DNA of 64,000 bases, taken from Abscondita cerata (taxonomy: Eukaryota; Arthropoda; Insecta; Coleoptera; Lampyridae). The position numbers and the translations under genes were made by a program. The notes below the pieces were generated by a model. That model was not told the DNA's origin, ran no database searches, and was given only the letters and a program-made list of their open reading frames with translations. The stretch covers positions 248,001-312,000 of the forward strand of contig JALBCR010000617.1 of assembly GCA_030710515.1 (NCBI GenBank), written 5' to 3'. Below, piece by piece: positions 24,088-35,395 of this stretch (position 1 is the stretch's first letter; each line of letters starts with the position of its first letter).

Positions 24088-25595
24088 GGTGAGCGGCATA
24101 AGTAACGAATAAATTAATTTTTGGCGTTATTATTCCTTCTTATGAAAAATGCCGAAGCATGTCAATTTTTGTTGTTAATATAAAATTTTTTAACGTGACT
24201 ATTTTAACCCTACCGTGAACTCCTTCGTATGGGTAGCAATCCCCTAAATTTTTTTAATCGGGAGGGGTGGCAATAACTTTTATTTCTTATACTTGCTAAT
24301 AAAGCAATTTCAATTTCCTTGTAGATTTTTTTAACTGTCAGCCAAATCACCGTCTGCTCCGATTTTTATTTCTTAACAAGTTTTTTTTTAAATCTCAAGG
24401 CTTACTAATTAATTTAGCACCTACTCCTCTCGATTGGCTTCCTATTCTTTGTAATATTACTCCATCGAACATTCGACGAAAAGATGCGTTAAAACGAGAA
24501 TGGGATAAATGTCAACTTAACAAAAACTTACTAATTTGGAATAACATTGAGAACCTTCCTGCAAAAAAACGTAAATCTCGATGTCTTATATGGTTGCAAG
24601 ACTACTTAACTACGGCTTTTTCTGAAGTTGAAGAATGGAAAAAATTATGATCTGGTGTTGATGTTTTTAATAAACATCTCATCAATGATCCAACAATAGA
24701 AGTCCCGGAATCAAAAAAGAAATATTTAGTCAAAAGTAAATTGCATAAGAACAGGCCATTCAAAAGGCAACTACATGTTGTTTAAATTGGGTGCGACTTC
24801 TAATCCAAATTGTGACTGTGGAAACGAACTAGACCGTTACACATATCGTAGAAGATTGTCAATTAACAAAGTTTAAAGGAGGGTTTTCAATAATTCATAA
24901 TTTAACAGATGAAGCTATATTATGGCTTACGAATCTGAAGGACATCTGAAATTGAGCAATATTTTGTATTCTCTGTCCAGATTATCTTTTTTTCCATTAT
25001 TTCGTTTTGCTATTTCTTTAACCTACTATTTTTTTCGTCATTGTCGTGACTGGTGCTTAGACCGGTCCATTATATGTCGTCATGCAATGACGGTGCTGTT
25101 ATATTTTATGTTCTTATTTACCTTCTATAATGTTTACATACTTAATTAATATTATTACATATAAATACTAAGGTGGGTAAGGGTTGGCATGTTTAGGTTT
25201 TGATGGTTTTTCTAAACCTTGAAGCAAGTGCTTTGCCAAGACGAACCAGTCTACTATTGCACACGGTTCCGTCACCTTACTATACAGGTTTATACTGATC
25301 TGCTGGGGCACCATACATAACACTTACATCACAATATAATATTTAAAATGTACCGTACGAATAAATAAATAAATAAATAGACAATTAAATTTCCTTTCAA
25401 TCGAAGTAGTACAAACCACCCCTTCCGATTCAAAAAATTGAAGGGGTTGCTACCCTACGAAAGAATTCAAGACAAAATTTAAATAGTCACGTTAAAATTT
25501 TATATTAACAACAAAAATTGACGTAATTCGGCATTTTTCATAAAAGGAATAATAACGCCAAAAATTAATTTATTCGTTACTTATGCCGCTCACTG
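24088..25595. mobile_element. TIR element hosting a LINE fragment
   Basis: Inverted ends of about 190 bases: GTGAGCGGCATAAGTAACGA, then AATTTTTGGCGTTATTATTCC and further to a GAGGGGTGGCAATA-like string, repeated in reverse at 25430-25595. The end sequence CAGTGAGCGGC is Tc1-like. The interior is mostly the LINE fragment 24405-25380. No transposase is left. Confidence 0.65.
24405..25380 (+). pseudogene. LINE 3' end, decayed, ATAAA tail
   Basis: Plus-strand pieces match the C-terminal part of a LINE polyprotein: a segment reading SNIRRKDALKREWDKCQLNK, then RKSRCLIWLQDYLTTAFSEV with a stop after EEWKKL. Next comes a zinc-knuckle-like stretch (LGATSNPNCDCGNELD), and H-I-V-E-D-C-Q-L-T-K-F with GGFSIIHNLTDEAILWL. 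The 3' untranslated part from about 25150 equals the 3' part of the short retroposons at 19605 and 61047, and ends in (AATA)n at 25360-25380. It is 5' truncated and interrupted by stops. Confidence 0.7.
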
Positions 25596-26690
25596 TATCA
25601 TACCATTAGTGTTTACAATTATGTGTACAATTGTCGTGGTGATACCATGAATAATTTCCATTCTCTTTATTAAGGAGCATGGAAGGAAAATTTCCCGACG
25701 ATAGTTTAATTAATAATTTATTAATTTAATTAATCTCAATTTCTTCTGATCTGTTTTGAAAATACCCACTAGTGAATGTGCAAAAACTAGAGTGTTATTC
25801 TTTAATACTTGACAATTGGGAGTAGTTTTTAAATCATTTGTTTTGTGACAATGTCGAAAAGTTTAGGATGCCCTTGTTCATCAGGAATTCCTGTATAGAC
25901 AACAATTTCAATGCATCGCCGTTTGAGGTTTTATACTACAAATGAAGAATGATTATCAAGAGAAACTTTTAATGATTTTTTTCTATGTTTGTTAGATTGG
26001 CAAGATATTTACGATTTTGTGTTGCTGCATTTCAAATGTGATATCAAATGTTAAAGCAAATAAAACTTTGGTGTTATCATCTTGATTATCAAATATAGTA
26101 CTAGTGAAATCTGATTATCGACCATTATTACAATTCAAAATTTGAACGACTTTTTTGAACACTCGAGATTATAACAAATTTTCCAGTCCAATGTCAACTT
26201 TTAAAGACACAAGTAAAAATATACACGCAGCGGTATTTGGCTTAAAATAACATCTCTGTAAAGTTGCATTATTATCTTGGTTTCCCACGAAAAAGGTGTT
26301 TTAAACTTCTTTTGCTTTTGGTAGTAAGTAGTAAAATTGGATCACAAATTTGTTGTATTTCCACTCAGTCACTTCTGCTTGAAATTAATTTTGAACAACT
26401 AAGAATCACATTTGTTTAAATTATCAGATACGATTGAAGTGTTTTTTGTAGAAAAAAAGTGAAAAATGTTTATAAATTGAAAAATTTTAAACGGGGAAAT
26501 GTCTTCAATTCTGCTATTTTGAATGAGACCATCTTCATCAAGTTATGATAAGAAAACGAACGTTTGTTATAAAGTTTGAACATATAATCATACAGTTTAT
26601 AAATAGGTTAATAGTACCTACATAATTAAAGTTGTTAAAGTTTTGTTTTGTTAATTTGAATGGCTCAGCACATTATTTAATAATTTTTCG
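25596..26690. other. Downstream flank of the decarboxylase-family gene
   Basis: AT-rich, no coding region or repeat recognised. Confidence 0.5.
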
Positions 26691-29600
26691 TTATTTATTC
26701 GATTCAATATCAATATGATGTACGTAAGAACTAATTGCTTTCCAAGCATTCCTAATATCTTCTGTGTTAGTTAAAGCACTTGTAATAGCAAAACGTATTA
26801 AAATCTATCTTCATCTTGATACGGTATTAAAAAGTATTTTTTATCGTTATTAACAATTTCAATCAATTTTTTAGTCAAACTATTATTTCCTTTAATTCGA
26901 AAACATATCAAACCCAACCGTGAATATGCCACTTCAAGTCTACAATCATCCTTCAATAGCTTTTCGAAGTATTGCGCCAGACTTATCTGATTTCGAATGT
27001 GTTTTTGGATTCCTTCAACGCCATAGTTTCTAAGAACGAACCACACTTTTAAAGCCCTAAATCTACGTCCTAAATGAATTTGCCAATTATGATAGTCTCT
27101 ACCATATCCTGCAAACTTGTGCTTCAAATAAATCCTATCAACACTAAGAATACTAAACAAATTTTGTACATCTTTCACCCACATTGCTGTACAATCAAAA
27201 TTTATCAGCATCCACTTATGAACGCCTATATTAATTGAATCCGCAAATTCAATGCCTTTCATTAAATATCGATACTCGGGGCATACAAATACTGATCCTG
27301 CATAAGCGGCATCTATGTGAAGCCATATTTTTTCTCGTTTACAGATTTCAGCCAATTCTTCTATATTATCAAAAGCGCAAGTTCCTGTTGTACCTAACGT
27401 AGCAATGACAATGCACGGTATTAAACCTCTCTCTTTATCTTCCTTTATAACTCCTTCTAAAGTTTTGCCTCTCAACTCAGAATTAGTACTTTTTAAATGT
27501 TTCATAGCAATAGAACTTATTTTTCCGGCTTTTTCGACACAGCAATTGGCTTGATCGGAAGTGTAAGCAACTAATTTATCTTGAATTTCTCCTCGAGTGT
27601 GGTTGGAATTATCTAACAATTTCTTAATATGTTTTTCCCTTGCCGCTAATATCGCAATTAAAATAGATTCGCTTGATGTACCCTAAAAATTAAATATGTG
27701 TGTTTTTCGAAATGCTTATTCCGCTACTTACTTGAAGTACACCACCCCCATTTCCAGTACTACAATCTAAAAATTCTTCAGGAAGATTAAGAATTTTACC
27801 CAACCAATTCATCATCATAATTTCAAGTTCTGTACATATAGGACTACTCATCTGCAATTGTAAAATAATAATTAAAAAACAAGTATTTGTGAAAGAATCA
27901 AACCCAGTTGATTCCTAAACTTCCAAATCCAGCGCTCAACATTTCACCGAGTATTGACGGGAAGGAAGTTCCTGAAGGATAGTATGCGTGAAAATTTGGG
28001 GATTGCCAATGATTTAAACCAGGAATGACTACACGATTGATGTCATTGAAAATATCATTCCAATCTTCTCCTTTTTGTGGTGCTTCTTTGGGTATTAAAT
28101 CTTCAATGAAACCTGGTTCAACTGATGGAGAGGTTTTTCTGAAAGTGTTTATTTTATTATTTAATATTTCATGGTTGTTTTTTTCTAATTATTTAAAAAT
28201 TGTAAGTACACTGATTTCTATAGAAAACAAAATAAAAGGTTCAATCCAAAATTCTAATAGCAAAAGTATTTATTTGGACTAATATTCTAACGATTTACCA
28301 CTATTTACAATAATTAGTTCTTGTATACCTACGTTGATAATATTATGCTATTATACAAAATTTTCTTAAGAGATAATTTTTTACTTAACTTTTTATTGAA
28401 AATATGTACAATAATAATCAATTACAGAAACTGAACATTACATCATCGGATACCATAGATATACAAGGTCACTGGTAATTGGATACATTCCTTTGGAGAT
28501 CTGATAGAACAAGAGGTATGGAGTAAATTTGACCCTAATATGTATTATACATAACTCAATGGATTTTGAGATATTTCGTATTTTAATTTTTCTTAAAAAA
28601 GTTGATGTTAATATGTTAAAATGTAATTTTCAAAAAATTTACGCCAACTTTGTGGAACTTTTTGATGGAATACTTGCCCAACACTATGGTCTTGTGATAA
28701 TTTCAAAGAAAAACTTGTGCAAAATAATTTTTCAAAATCAGATGTGATAATTCTTTGAGGTTTTTTCAAATAATTCTCAACGCTTCTGCGTACAAATTGT
28801 GTTAAACTCCTTGTTGCAATTATACAACAAGCTGCAATCTTACAACAAACCCTTAACAGTTCCAAAAAATAGTAAAAATGAAGCAGTCGACGGAATTTAT
28901 TTAACTGCTGTCCACCATTAGACCTTATACATAGAAGTCAGCTGTAAATTAAATTAACAATAAGTACATTAGTACTAAATTTTTATAAATCTTGTTCAAA
29001 TTGGGAGCCCCTATTACGTATACACGCACGGCAGCGTCTTCTTATTTCTGTTTTTGCCACTCTGGTGGTCAATGTATTCCGTATGGATGCGGCAGCGTCG
29101 ACTATCCTTTGTCTAAGGTCAAGCCTTGTATTGACTGGGGTTGCGTATACTATATCTTTCATACGACCCCATACAAAGTAATCCAGAGGAGTTAAATCTG
29201 GACTTCGCGTTGGCCAAACTATTGGGCCTGCTCTTCCAATCTAATGGTTAGGGAAACGTTCATTCAGCAAATTCCGTACCGCAAATTCAGCATATAATGC
29301 GCTGGACAACCGTCGTGCTGAAAAATCATTCGCGCTCTGTCGGCTAAAGGAACATCTTCTAGAAGCTCCTGCAGGTGATTTTCTAAAAAATCTTCATAGA
29401 TCTCTCCGTTTAAATGTTGAGGTAAAAAGTAAGGCCCTATTAAATAGCGGCCAACAACTCCCATCCATACATTTTCTGAAAACTTCCTTTGGAAACTAGT
29501 TTCCTTATTAAATGTGAATTTTCTTCCGCCCAAGATGATAAAATTGGTTATGCCCTCGCGATTAAATTTAGACTCGTCCGTCCATAAAATGTTGGTTAAG

Positions 29601-31018
29601 AAGTTTTCATCCTCTGCATCTGAATTTAACATAAAGAGGCAGAATTCTAATCTCCTTCCAGGATCACCTTCATCTAAGCCCTGGACAGGGGCATAATGGT
29701 AAGGATGGCATCCAACTCCGCGTATCGTAGACCAGACTTTCCATTGTGACGCACAAGTTTGCCGCGGCACTTTAGCAGTTGAAGTGCCTGGGTTATCCTC
29801 AAAATGGATTAATATTTCTTCCTCATCATCTGGTTGATATACGCGAGGAGCACCGGCGTCCAATCGCCGACGTTTCACTGAACCATTTTCTGCGACATTT
29901 AGATATGTCGTACTAAATACACGAACATTCGGTGTGCGACGGTTTGGAAAGCGACGTTCATATTCCCGACGAGCTTCTGCAGCATTCCCATCGCAATATC
30001 CGTATACAAATAAGATGTCGGCGTATTCTGCATTGCTATAAGCGGCCATTTCAGTTAAACAACAATAACAACGAAAATCTGCAAAACCGAACTTAATACA
30101 ACTAGTTATAACAAAGAATCTTCAAATATGAACTTAAGACTGTCAAAAAGTTATACGAGTGAAACGTCATATTCTACCTTCAGTTGTTTATCCGCCCACT
30201 TCACATGGAAAACGTATAAGGTCTAATGGTGGACAGCAGTTAAATAAATTCCGTCGACTGCTTTATTTTTACTATTTTTTGGAACTGTTAAGGGTTTGTT
30301 GTAAGATTCGCAGCTTGTTCGATAGCTATTGCAACAAGGAAGTTTTAACACAATTTGTACGCAAGAAGCGTTGAGAATTATTTGAAAAACCTCAAAGAAT
30401 TATCACATCTGATTTTGAAAAATTATTTTGTACAAGTTTTTCTTTGAAATTATCACATGATGGAAATGCTAAGGGATATTTTTTATTCCATACGGAAGAC
30501 CATAGTGTTGGGTAAGTATTCCATCAAAAAGTTCCACAAAGTTGGCGTAAAATTTTTGAAAATTACATTTTAACATATTAACATCAACTTTTTTAAGAAA
30601 AATTGAAAATCGAAATATCTCAAAATCCATTGAGTTATGTATAATACATATTAGGGTTAAATTTACTCCTTACCTCTTGTTCTATCAGATCTCCAAAGCA
30701 ATGTATCCAATTACCAGTGACCCTGTATAAATATATACGGATATCATATAGATATGATGGAATAAATAAACTACATTTTTGTTGTTCAGAAGTTCTCAAA
30801 AGTATCTACAATAATTCTTATTTTTTTTCTGAAAATATTATGCTAGTGTTATTTTTAAACGATGTACCTACTAATTACTTAACTTAATTGTTCAAAGTTT
30901 AAAGTAACAAAGTATTTGTGTAGAAATAATGTATTTACCGTTCTCTTAGAGAATCCCAGTAATCTGCGATAAAATCTACCATGGCTTTGCCGTGTTCTCG
31001 AAATTCTTGGCTATTCAT
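26691..31018 (-). CDS. Aromatic-L-amino-acid decarboxylase family, aldehyde-synthase type
   Basis: PLP enzyme of group II decarboxylases, soluble, acting on DOPA-type amino acids. Four exons on the minus strand: 30939-31018 (starts MNSQEFREHGKAMVDFIADY), 27904-28138, 27732-27851 (SSPICTELE ... STGNGGGVLQ) and 26691-27682, all with GT-AG junctions in phase. The PLP lysine lies in INIGVHKWMLINFDC; the cofactor Asp is in WLHIDAAYAG. In the substrate loop the sequence is YTSDQANCCVEKAG: Asn replaces the His of true AADC (SDQAHSS). Asn at this position is the mark of insect 3,4-dihydroxyphenylacetaldehyde synthases (amd-type), which make DHPAA for flexible cuticle. One base is missing in a T run near 26800: the frame stops after YQDEDRF, while LIRFAITSALTNTEDIRNAW continues in the next frame to a TAA at 26691. 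Corrected length would be ~475 residues, normal for the family. It is either an assembly error or a recently broken gene. Confidence 0.88.
28464..30725 (-). mobile_element. DUF4817/mariner-like transposon in intron 1
   Basis: Complete 2262-bp element with long inverted ends: 28464-28929 and 30215-30725, starting CAAGGTCACTGGTAATTGGA and ending with the complement CCAATTACCAGTGACCCTG, flanked by TA on both sides (28462-28463, 30726-30727). The right arm has ~45 extra bases around 30460-30505. It holds one minus-strand transposase, the same strand as the host gene, in the 2.8-kb first intron. The arms are very similar, so the insertion is fairly recent. Confidence 0.93.
28983..30049 (-). pseudogene. 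DUF4817/mariner-like transposase, lightly broken
   Basis: Starts MAAYSNAEYADILFVYGYCD (DUF4817 helix-turn-helix), then ERRFPNRRTPNVRVFSTTYL, a second DNA-binding region (DEEEILIHFEDNPGTSTAKV), first catalytic Asp in ILWTDESKFNREG, ENVWMGVVGRYLIGPYFLP, and second Asp in MIFQHDGCPAHYMLN. A frameshift at about 29264-29275 then ends the first frame. The C-terminal part continues in the next frame with a TAG where relatives have Trp, then the third Asp block RSPDLTPLDYFVWGRMKDIV, to a TAA at 28983. All three catalytic acidic positions survive; only one shift and one stop separate it from an open gene of ~355 residues. Confidence 0.88.
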
Positions 31019-32084
31019 TGTTTGATTTCTATTCAAACTTTAAAAGAATGTGCAATTATATCTAGACCAAAATAAAATGTGATCTGTGAATCACCTAATT
31101 AAGATTCCTCAAAATTGCAAATACGTAGCACGTAGTTTTAGGTCTTTAGGTGAACTTTAATTTCAACAACCACAATTGCAATTGAGTTTAAAAATTTGGA
31201 GTTTGTATTATTTATGTAGATAAATATGTAAAACTGTTCATCACCAAATGATACTAAGAACCACTTCAGCTTCAGTTATTTTGAAGGGTATCAATCAAAA
31301 TATTTTTCGGTCTTCCGTCTGTAATCACTGCATGACACAAAAGCCACCAGACACGCCACTTTTCTTGGCCACGGCCGGCAAAAATGTTACTAAATGTTGG
31401 CACGTTATACTCATGACACTGAAATCAGTACAATTATCATGCTGAAATACGTAAATTTCTGGCTTAGTAATACAAATAACTATTAAATGATATAAATTAT
31501 TTACATATTTTTACTACACAAGTAGGTACTATGTGAAAAGTGATAACGTTCATTCAAACCAATTGATAAGAATACACATTGTGTAATTTTTTAATTCCTG
31601 GTTTTAATTTCTATTAGTTTATAGAAAAAGTTTTAAAATAAGTTCTGTATCAAAAACTTAATCCCAATCGTATCTAAGACGGTTCTAATTTGCATTATAT
31701 TTAAAACTAAGAATAAAGGGCAGGTGGTACGTAGTAAAAATCTCTTTCATTTCGTCAATATACAGATAGGCAACACAATTTACAACTCTAGATCAAAGAA
31801 AAATACCACATATATTGCTTGCATTCGGACTGGTAGAAGGAATCAACTCATCTAGAAAAAGGAAATTGATGTCTGCAAATTTATTTTGTGTACAATACCT
31901 CACCAATCCTAGGTCGAGTCAATAGTAAAAACGGACGGCGGTATTGTATTGCTTCAAGCATGTAAGTGTTCATTATACAAATTGTCTTATTCAAAGACAA
32001 TTTTATAATAGACCATTTAATAATAAAAATTTATTGAAGTAATGCAGGTATCAATTTTTTAAAAAATACACAATTAATATACAA
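31019..32084. other. 5' flank of the decarboxylase-family gene
   Basis: Must contain the promoter, but I cannot point to a core element with confidence. The 65-codon plus frame at 31248-31445 is unsupported. The rest is AT-rich with no repeat recognised. Confidence 0.45.
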
Positions 32085-32666
32085 ACATTTAATATGTTCG
32101 ACCGACAACGCTCTAGCCCAGAGGGGTCTCGTAAGTTGGTGAATTTTGATATAGGAACATGAACTCTTAAACAGCTTTCTGAGTTGCTGAAATACAGGAT
32201 ACAAAGTTTAAAATAAAAATTAAAAATTTGTAATAAATCAAAAATGCCTTTAAAATAAATTGTATTACTTCTTCAACAATTTACGCTTAACCTTTCTTCA
32301 AAATGCAATGAATAGTATGGATTAAAGCAAATTGTTTAGCAAAACTTCGACGAGCAAATTGCACTGCACATTATAATTTGGAATATGTCAGTATTTGCAG
32401 ACTTGTTTAGAAGCAAATATCTTCAAGGCCGTTCATTTTAGTACCATAAAATGTTATTACTTTTTGACCAACAATGAATATAGAATTAAAAATAAAAATA
32501 ATTTGCTTCAGTGGCGTAAAAAATAGAAGGGTAAAAGTTGTTACTAACTCTTATAGCGCGCCACTGGTTACATTTTTGAAAAGTTAACTTATGTTAAAAT
32601 ATGACTTTCTAGAAGAGCATATTAGTCATCTACGTTTGAATGGTTTAGACAATGTTATGTTTGAAA

Positions 32667-33340
32667 TAATAATAACACTATTCTGGACTTCCATTGTCTA
32701 TATTTTAGTTTAATTGAATAAGCACAACGTTTCAATTGCTATTGAATCTCCAATCGTCTTCAGGTGAATACTAACAAACTTAAAGACTACTGTAACTTAT
32801 ATACTAATACAAAGTTAGTGAAGCGATTAAGTGTACAAAGTTAATGAAGGGGGACGTTACCGTAAACTAAGATTAGTCAGGCGTCTAATTAAGGGTTTCC
32901 ACACATTGTTAATCTCTACGCTGGGTTGACTAAAGACATTCTTGTTGTTTTCGACAAACGCTGCTTCTTTAAATTTTCTCTTGTACCAGTGCTCTATTTG
33001 GTGTATAATTCTTGCCTCCGACCATTTCATTTTGTGATGTTTTTCCCAGGAGTGTTGGGCAATGCCGGATTTCAAAGTCTCTCCTCTCTGCGTATGGGTT
33101 TTATGTTCCTTCAACCTGATATCTAAGGGTCTTTAGTTTCCTCTACGTATGACTGGCCGCATTCACATGGGACTTCGTAGATGCAATTCTTGACCGTCGT
33201 CTCGTGCAAAGAATTCGTCCTTTAATTGGAAATATGAGTTCCTGAGGCAGCATTGTAGAAGTTCCATTATCCCCTTAACCGGTAGCAAAGTTCTATTATG
33301 TAATTCCTCGTCCTCTAGCAACTTTTTCTGAATAATGAAA
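32667..33340 (-). pseudogene. Penelope-like element, minus copy (deleted)
   Basis: The minus strand reads part of a Penelope-type reverse transcriptase (TLLPVKGIMELLQCCLRNSY, FQLKDEFFARDDG) and jumps straight to the start of the GIY-YIG endonuclease region (LHLRSPM...). In the next frame it continues with LKEHKTHTQRGETLKSGIAQ, HSWEKHHKMKWSEA and FVENNKNVFSQPSVEINNVW to a stop near 32857. The catalytic RT core is deleted. The 3' part contains CTGAAGA (complement at 32757-32763) and GAAAC (complement at 32729-32733), spaced as in hammerhead-like Penelope repeats. It is the mirror copy of 33341-34603. Confidence 0.8.
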
Positions 33341-34603
33341 GTTCTACAATATTTCCAATTAAAGGACGAATTCTTTTGCACAAGACGACGGTCTTCCTAT
33401 GGGTTCGTCTCTCACCGGTAATGCCAACATCTAAGCATGAACTGGTTCGAGGTCCAAGCACTGGAAAAAGCGAGATTTAAACCAAAATTATGGCTCAGAT
33501 ATGTAGACGATACGTTCATAATTTGGAACCATAGCGACCGTCAGCTAGACCTTTTTCTAAACCACCTGAACAACATTAAGCCGTCCATCAAATTCACCAT
33601 GGAGAAAGAAAGGGGAATACTCACTACCATTCTTGGACGTCCTCGCAAAAGAGAAACAATGAGGATATTGTGACATCAGTTTACAGAAAGCCAACTCATA
33701 CCGGCCAATATCTGAATTACGATTCCAATCACAGTGGAACAACAAAGAAAGGGATTATTAAATCTTTAGTCGACAGAGCTCACAGACTATGTAATACAGA
33801 GGTAGGACTACAAGAAGAAATCAAGAACATCAGAAGAGACCTTAAACAAAATGGTTACCCGAAACGAGTGGTAGAAACTGCTCTACAACTCTCTAAGAAC
33901 CAACCAGCCATGACCGAAGAGAAACCCAAAACACTACTCAGCATTCCATATGTCAAAGGATTATCTGAGAAAATAAAACGGATAGGGAAGAAATTATGAC
34001 ATTAACACGGTATTCAGATCATCAAGAACTATTGGTAGCATGATCTCCAAAACTAGACCAGACAACAGTCGTGATTCCAAGAATTGCATCTACGAAGTCC
34101 CATGTGAATGCGGCCAGTCATACGTAGGGAAACTAAAGACCGTTAGATATCAGGTTGAAGGAACATAAAACCCATACGCAGAGAGGAGAGACTTTGAAAT
34201 CCGGCATTGCCCAACACTCCTGGGAAAAACATCACAAAATGAAATGGTCGGAGGCAAAAATTATACACCGAGAAGAGCACTGGTACAAGAGAAAAAATTT
34301 AAAGAAGCAGCGTTTATAGAAAACAACAAGAATGTCTTTAGTCAACCCAGCGTAGAGATTAACAATGTGTGGAAACCCTTAATTAGACGCCTGACTAATC
34401 TTAGTTTACGGTAACGTCCCCTTCATTAACTTTGTACACTTGATCGCTTCACTAACTTTGTATTAGTATATAAGTTACAGTAGTCTTTAAGTTTGTTAGA
34501 ATTCACCTTAAGACGATTGCAGATTCAATAGCAATTGAAACGTTGTGTTTATTCAATTAAACTAAAATATAGACAATGGAAGTCCAGAATAGTGTTATTA
34601 TTA
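33341..34603 (+). pseudogene. Penelope-like element, plus copy (RT plus GIY-YIG)
   Basis: Plus-strand order: YFQFKDEFF with the LPMGSSLTGNANI-like block across frames, WFEVQALEKARFKPKLWLRY followed by VDDTFIIWNHSD (the RT catalytic YVDD box), KPSIKFTMEKERG, VYRKPTHTGQYLNYDSNHS, then thumb-region sequence to KGLSEKIKRIGKK. The GIY-YIG endonuclease region follows: NCIYEVPCECGQSYVGK, then KEAAF...NNKNVFSQPSVEINNV across a shift. It is 5' truncated and frameshifted several times. It ends at GGAAGTCCAGAATAGTGTTA, the mirror of the left copy's end. Confidence 0.85.
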
Positions 34604-34778
34604 GTCACCTAATTTAAAAAAAATTTAAAGGCATTTATTGCAAATTTTTATTTTAAACTTTCAACACCCTGTATCTACGCAACTAAGCCGTTTAAGGGTT
34701 CATGTTCTTATATCAAAATTTACCAATTTACGAGATTGGGGTAGAACGTTGTCAATCGAATATAGCAACACCCTGTAT

Positions 34779-34985
34779 AGTATATACTAATCGTAATTTT
34801 TGAACAAATAGCTATTTTTAGAACAAGTGAGAAAAGACATTGCTCACGTGTGCTAAACATGATTTTTCCCAAAATCGTAAATAGTTATTTTTATTTTAAG
34901 GGTGCAAAGCATAGGTTTTTTGAGTTTGAGAATGTTGGGTTTTTTGTCGAGACAAAAATAGTATATTACACACTAAGGTGCGCCG
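34779..34985. other. Spacer between Penelope-like pairs
   Basis: About 200 AT-rich bases with no recognisable feature. Confidence 0.5.
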
Positions 34986-35395
34986 TCGGGAGATAATTCC
35001 GCTCAAGCATTAATCTCTTCTCGTTCTCCGCTGGACGTTTTGCTAACCATGCTGTCAGATTCTTCAGAAGTTACTCTAAAGACTGATGTTGTTGTCTTCT
35101 GCTTGTCTCGTTATGTACCTATGTTCTGCTCCGGTTGATTGATGATGTCGATCTGTGACGGGTGGTAGGTCTTCGATGGTTGGTTGATCTTCCGCTTTGT
35201 GACGTTCACTAATTGTGTGGTGAGATATGTTTTCTTTGTTTTTGTGCAGACTTAGTTTCCATGTGTTGCTTAAGGGGCAACCATCTTCTCGCTTGGGTTA
35301 TTCTTATTTTTTGTAATTTCTAGAGATTCTCTGATTATTCTTGGATATTAGTTGTTGGCCGTGATAGAAACTGGCTTCCTCAAAGTTGATGATAA
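34986..35395 (-). pseudogene. Penelope-like C-terminal fragment (minus)
   Basis: The reverse complement contains the C-terminal tail of a second Penelope-like family (KMVAP, then KQHMETKSAQKQRKH-like sequence and DQPTIEDLPPV across frames), matching the plus copy at 35396-35935. It is non-functional and lacks any RT core. Confidence 0.55.

Larger units (their letters stand above)
32085..34778. mobile_element. Old TIR element holding a Penelope-like pair
   Basis: Sequence at 32100-32265 (ACCGACAACGCTCTAGCCC ... AATTTTGATATAGGAACATG) is matched in reverse at 34620-34778, which ends in CAACACCCTGTA followed by TA. This is the typical end of insect mariner-like MITEs. The interior is occupied by the Penelope-like palindrome 32667-34603. 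The left terminus is degenerate. Confidence 0.55.

Noticed and set aside
28529..28865. ORFs in the left arm and 30159-30374 in the right arm of the intronic transposon
   Set aside because: Chance frames in terminal repeats; not conserved between arms.
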